Assembly: GCA_012932295.1 (NCBI GenBank)
Contig: JAAONU010000016.1
Coordinates: 14,114,111 to 14,178,110 of the forward strand
Source of the DNA: Cyclina sinensis
Taxonomy: Eukaryota; Mollusca; Bivalvia; Venerida; Veneridae
DNA length: 64,000 bases
Direction of reading: 5' to 3'
This document shows positions 61,401 to 64,000 of this stretch, piece after piece. The position numbers and the translations under genes are program-made. Positions within the stretch are counted from its first letter, which is position 1; each line of letters opens with the position of its first letter. The notes under the pieces were generated by a model, which worked only from the letters and a program-made list of their open reading frames with translations, searched no databases and was not told the DNA's origin.

Positions 61401-63771
61401 TTACAGTAGTTGAGTGCATGTTTTCTCTTGAGTGGAAGACATTTAAGGAATACTCTAATCTAGTTTCGTTAAATATTACACAGCACAGTGAGCCTAAAGT
61501 TCGTATTCGTGTCAACCTGTCCCCCCCTCCCACAACCTCCTGTATAAATGTCAATCGTAACAACTCGGCCTTTCCCGACAACTTCGTATAAAGATCTCGT
61601 ATGTAAGTGTATGAATACGCCAAATGGTAATTCGCCCCGGTTTTAATAAAAATATAAACAAACATGGTAGAACTCAAGCAGTGTTTGTCTTATGCATTAG
61701 AAAAATAAAAATAAATGTTAATTTTAAAGTATAAACAGGTAGAGGCTTTAAGAAATGTTTTCAATTAAGCATACACCACCTGTATTATAAAATAGTCCAA
61801 TATGGCGCCTACCACATTATTTCCGAGGTGACTTATTGAAGTCGCCCGAGGTGTTCCGATTGTATAGATGTATCAGCAATTCAGATTTTAAGCAAATTTT
61901 AATATATTATAATAAAGGCAAATTCTTGATGTCATTATGTACTACTAAACAAAGAAATTACATCGACACATATATTTCTGTTCTTAAATGACAGGTTTGA
62001 ATATAAATGATATTGTTTATTCACTACATTTTTATTTAAGGCCAACATGGAACCACCGCTGTACCAGGAAATTAACTGGTTTGTTGTAACTAAGGTAGGT
62101 TTTTTTTTTTTTATTTATGCAATAAATCAACTGAGATACCGAGTCCTGAATGAATAGAGTATGCCAGTGCAATATCTGCACTTAATTTGAATGTAAGCCC
62201 AACGAGAACATGTTCATTGAGGTGTTCTAAACAAAAAAAGAAATAATTTGAGTTCATTTCATTAGTTTTTATGGAAATTTGTTTCATACACTTCATAGCT
62301 ATTTTTTATGTCCAAGATGAGGGTATATAGTTTTTGACCTGTGCGTCTGTCAGTGCGCCAGTCCGTCCAAAAACTTTAACATTGCTCATAACTTCCTTCC
62401 TTATATGTAAATGGATTGACTTCATACTTGAAAACAACACCCCTTTGGAAAGGACCTTCCCTTTGACATATACTTACTTGACCTTGACCCCTGAATGAAC
62501 TTGATCTCAAAGATCTAATTGTCATGTTTTAAATATTGGCCATAACTCCCTTATTACTCAACAAATTTACTTCATGTCTGCATACAACAACCCTTTTGGA
62601 TAGATCATCCCAATGACATACTTTTTTACCTTGACCCCTAGATGACATTGATCTTGAGATTAAATTGTAAAAAAAAACCCATCTCATTTGAACTAACTTA
62701 TTTGTTCATCTTTGAACACAGTCTTTTGGGAGAGAACTTCCAAATGACACACATTTTTTACGTTGACCCTTAAGCCTTAAATGACCTTAGCCTCGAGGTC
62801 AAATTGTCAAAACCCCACTTTTTTTTAAGGATATACAATTAATTTTTCTCCGGTGCCTAGATCAAAGGTCAAAGCACCACTTCAGGGGCATTGTCATCTT
62901 TCAGTGACAGTTCTTGTTAAGAATGTATTTTGAATCGCATTCTAACATTTACAAAAGAGAAACAACGGCTTGGTGCTAACACAATCTATCACAGAGCTGG
63001 AAAGAATGGTAAAAGATAACAAACATAAAAATAGTCAGCTCAGTAGAGAATATATGACTGACTTCGTAAATTAACAGAAGGTAACAGACAATTGAAGTGA
63101 CGAATGGTTAACATCATTAAATTACTGCAAACAGTGTAATTCTCTTGTCTGTAATCAAACAGAAAAAAGATTAAAATATGACAGGGAAATTTGAGAGAGG
63201 CTGCGTTCATTAATTTGTTCGATTTGTTGTGTGTGTTTGTACGTTTAATTGTCACTACAAGTACTATAGAGACAGGGATATTGATCCCAGTTTTACAATT
63301 ATTGTCATTCGTCGTCGGCTCAGAAAAAGAGAAGAATTTACTGTATCTGGTTACAAAGTAAATTTACTGACAACTTCGCGTGTTTGTACCATGAACTTTT
63401 GTAAATTCCATGCCTTGTTTAGGTGAGGTAGTTGAGCAGAGTCGTATATTTCCGGGACATGTTATTTTGTATCTTATAGCAACATTAAATTTTTTTTCTG
63501 GGAACACATATGTGGGCATGTTTGTTTGTTTGTTTGTTTTGTGTGTTTTTTTCCTGCGTTTTTTTCTTTTTCTAGTAGTAAACATAAAGAAAACAAATCT
63601 TCAATATATGAACATCTGATTAACTAGAGTCATGTCAGACAATTATTATCATTTGCGTTGAAAATATTTTCATTTATCGAATGTCATTGTTCTGTATTCA
63701 TATGTTTCACTTTTTTTCAGGAAGTTACGTTAACCTATTTTTTGTATAGTGCCATATCATTAATCACATAA
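49462..63771 (+). CDS. Ionotropic glutamate receptor amino-terminal domain protein
   Basis: Exons 49462-49540, 54651-54785, 56832-57095, 61032-61201 and 62041-62094 have canonical sites and matching phases; an acceptor at 49435-49437 marks a 5' leader exon. Residues 1-23 form a signal peptide (LFLVLLITLSGLVTVNGA). The mature part matches the periplasmic-binding-like ATD of ionotropic glutamate receptors: VCREVKNGASVLMDVSSQNV, a DDIYFIQVQPPG strand, IVEADNLTNIAILYDNSF, then NVFIVASVENAGEVLGE and YQEINWFVVTK. Layout is closest to the delta or kainate type, but this is not certain. A possible last exon (63721-63771) adds 16 residues and a stop, with AATAAA at 63876, for 250 residues in all. That would leave out most of lobe 2, the ligand core and the channel. 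The true gene may instead continue past the right edge. Confidence 0.75.
49541..50879. other. Start of intron 1 of the receptor-like gene
   Basis: AT-rich intron. A 128-codon frame at 50206-50592 is not supported by splice sites or by any protein pattern I know. Confidence 0.4.
50880..51490. repeat. Imperfect 50-90 bp tandem repeat
   Basis: About nine units of 'gaaattgtaacaacat.ggatatgggttt.acaaaaccaagcaaagggg' with variable poly(A) inserts at 50948-50980 and 51061-51101. Intronic. Confidence 0.85.
51491..52540. other. Intron sequence, no feature of note
   Basis: AT-rich with a small direct duplication of 'aggaccttgacattagaacgtcttgc' at 51717-51770. No gene seen. Confidence 0.4.
52541..52817. 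repeat. 21/15 bp minisatellite of CAGCTG units
   Basis: About fifteen copies of ATTATATTGTCAGCTGCATGA or the shorter TTATATTGTCAGCTG. Each copy carries CAGCTG, an E-box palindrome, so the array is a dense cluster of potential bHLH sites in the receptor gene's first intron. Confidence 0.9.
52818..54650. other. Intron sequence, no feature of note
   Basis: AT-rich remainder of intron 1 before exon 2, with poly(T)/TTTTTG runs near 53190 and a short (TG)n near 54468. No exon was found. Confidence 0.4.
55185..55950 (-). mobile_element. Mobile element 3' region, internally deleted copy
   Basis: This is the reverse complement of 41400-42171. It lacks the roughly 205 bp that hold the 41612-41835 exon: the sequence jumps from 'ccggaactactttt' straight to 'ccccaccacgtaaatac' (minus-strand reading). 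It carries instead about 180 bp of extra sequence near 55445-55630. It lies in intron 2 of the receptor-like gene. Confidence 0.75.
56100..56250. repeat. 151 bp palindrome
   Basis: Arms beginning ATTCAAGTTTTTTTCTATAA are near-perfect inverted copies around a nested 'cacgagtggcgatagccacgagtg' hairpin. It is probably a miniature element. Target duplications are not clear. Confidence 0.85.
57179..57650. mobile_element. 472 bp MITE with ~70 bp inverted ends
   Basis: Arms 57179-57248 and 57581-57650 both begin CAGTGTGGCCATACCACGTG and contain a perfect inner palindrome (CCATACCACGTGGTATGG) plus TGACGTCA-like and 'gcatcttttgcctcgatt' blocks. Target duplications could not be fixed. It starts 84 bp after receptor exon 3. 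Confidence 0.75.
57651..58387. other. Intron 3 sequence, no feature of note
   Basis: AT-rich intron with no exon-like signal. Confidence 0.4.
58388..58735. repeat. ~51 bp minisatellite, seven copies
   Basis: Units start near 58390, 58441, 58492, 58543, 58597, 58647 and 58695 with CACAGAAACTGGGCGCTGCA and continue 'gctaaaacagtaaaaagccccaagcccccac'. It is GC-richer than its surroundings. A minus-strand frame here (58214-58648) is a by-product of the repeat. Confidence 0.95.
58736..61031. other. Rest of intron 3 of the receptor-like gene
   Basis: AT-rich sequence. It contains a GACA-rich palindrome at 59318-59357 ('gacagacagacgtctgtc' core). No exon or gene seen. Confidence 0.4.
62300..62900. 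repeat. Interspersed repeat with CCTTGACC blocks
   Basis: Diverged units carry 'cataactcccttatta', 'aacaacccttttgga' and ACCTTGACCCCTAGATGACA at spacings of about 140 bp. It is similar in style to the arrays at 525-1205 and 14385-15640. Confidence 0.65.
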
Positions 63772-63875
63772 CTCATGAAGGATAATTGATTTTACATGCT
63801 AAATAATATTTTCAGTGACCTAATATCTTATACTTGTGTTATTTGTTCACTTGTAAATATACAGTTTTGTTGGTA

Positions 63876-63881
63876 AATAAA
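63876..63881 (+). terminator. Candidate poly(A) signal
   Basis: AATAAA lies about 105 bp after the TAA at 63769-63771 and is followed by a GT/T-rich stretch. It would fit a short, ATD-only transcript. Confidence 0.35.
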
Positions 63882-63913
63882 ACTGTTTTCTCATCTTTTG
63901 GTGGAGTAAAGAA

Positions 63914-63915
63914 TT

Positions 63916-63954
<39 letters not shown>

Positions 63955-63998
63955 CACTCTGTTTCTGTCTGTCTGTCTCTCTCTCTGTCTCTCTCAAA
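63914..63998. repeat. (CTGT)n/(CT)n microsatellite at window edge
   Basis: About ten CTGT units, then CTCT-rich sequence, then more CTGT, running to the right edge. Confidence 0.95.
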
Positions 63999-64000
63999 TG

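Overview
This is a eukaryotic nuclear window, AT-rich and intron-rich, with GT/AG-spliced exons, many tRNA-derived SINEs, small DNA transposons and minisatellites. Several dispersed repeats (CCTTGACCTTGAG blocks, 'gataactcatgaa' units) look like those I associate with bivalve molluscs. Together with the invertebrate-type protein sequences this suggests a bivalve, but the species cannot be named from sequence alone. Exon structures below were read by eye from splice sites, codon phase and protein similarity; no search or transcript data were available.

Layout. 300-8330 (minus): the first 12 coding exons of huntingtin (HTT), which continues past the left edge. 8331-18611: mostly non-coding, with a dead LINE tail, a tandem SINE that looks part 5S rRNA, a long 145-150 bp repeat array, and weak candidate exons of an unrecognised gene. 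18612-23005 (minus): TMEM127, complete, three coding exons; its first intron holds a 1,051 bp TA-flanked transposon. 23269-25270 (plus): a candidate 57-residue, three-exon gene divergent from TMEM127. 27212-29106: a 1.9 kb element with 504 bp inverted arms and a 5 bp target duplication. 29892-34437 (plus): THNSL2, complete, nine exons. 35281-38211 (minus): a GT31 beta-1,3-galactosyltransferase-like gene, convergent with THNSL2. 39362-40031: a tandemly duplicated promoter-like 335 bp block, followed by fragments of a transposon-type gene with a tegument-protease-like fold. 42227-49400: AT-rich non-coding sequence, a 117 bp MITE and two minisatellites. 49462-63771 (plus): exons of an ionotropic glutamate receptor amino-terminal domain, possibly ending early as an ATD-only protein, with very repeat-rich introns.

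The genes are ordinary neighbours rather than a pathway: a HEAT-repeat scaffold (HTT), an endolysosomal membrane adaptor (TMEM127), a PLP enzyme (THNSL2), a Golgi glycosyltransferase and a receptor-like protein. I saw no operon, CRISPR array, rRNA gene or convincing functional tRNA gene. The most notable features are the mobile elements: one with a paralogous empty site, one giant foldback element, and one element family present twice with an internal exon deletion.
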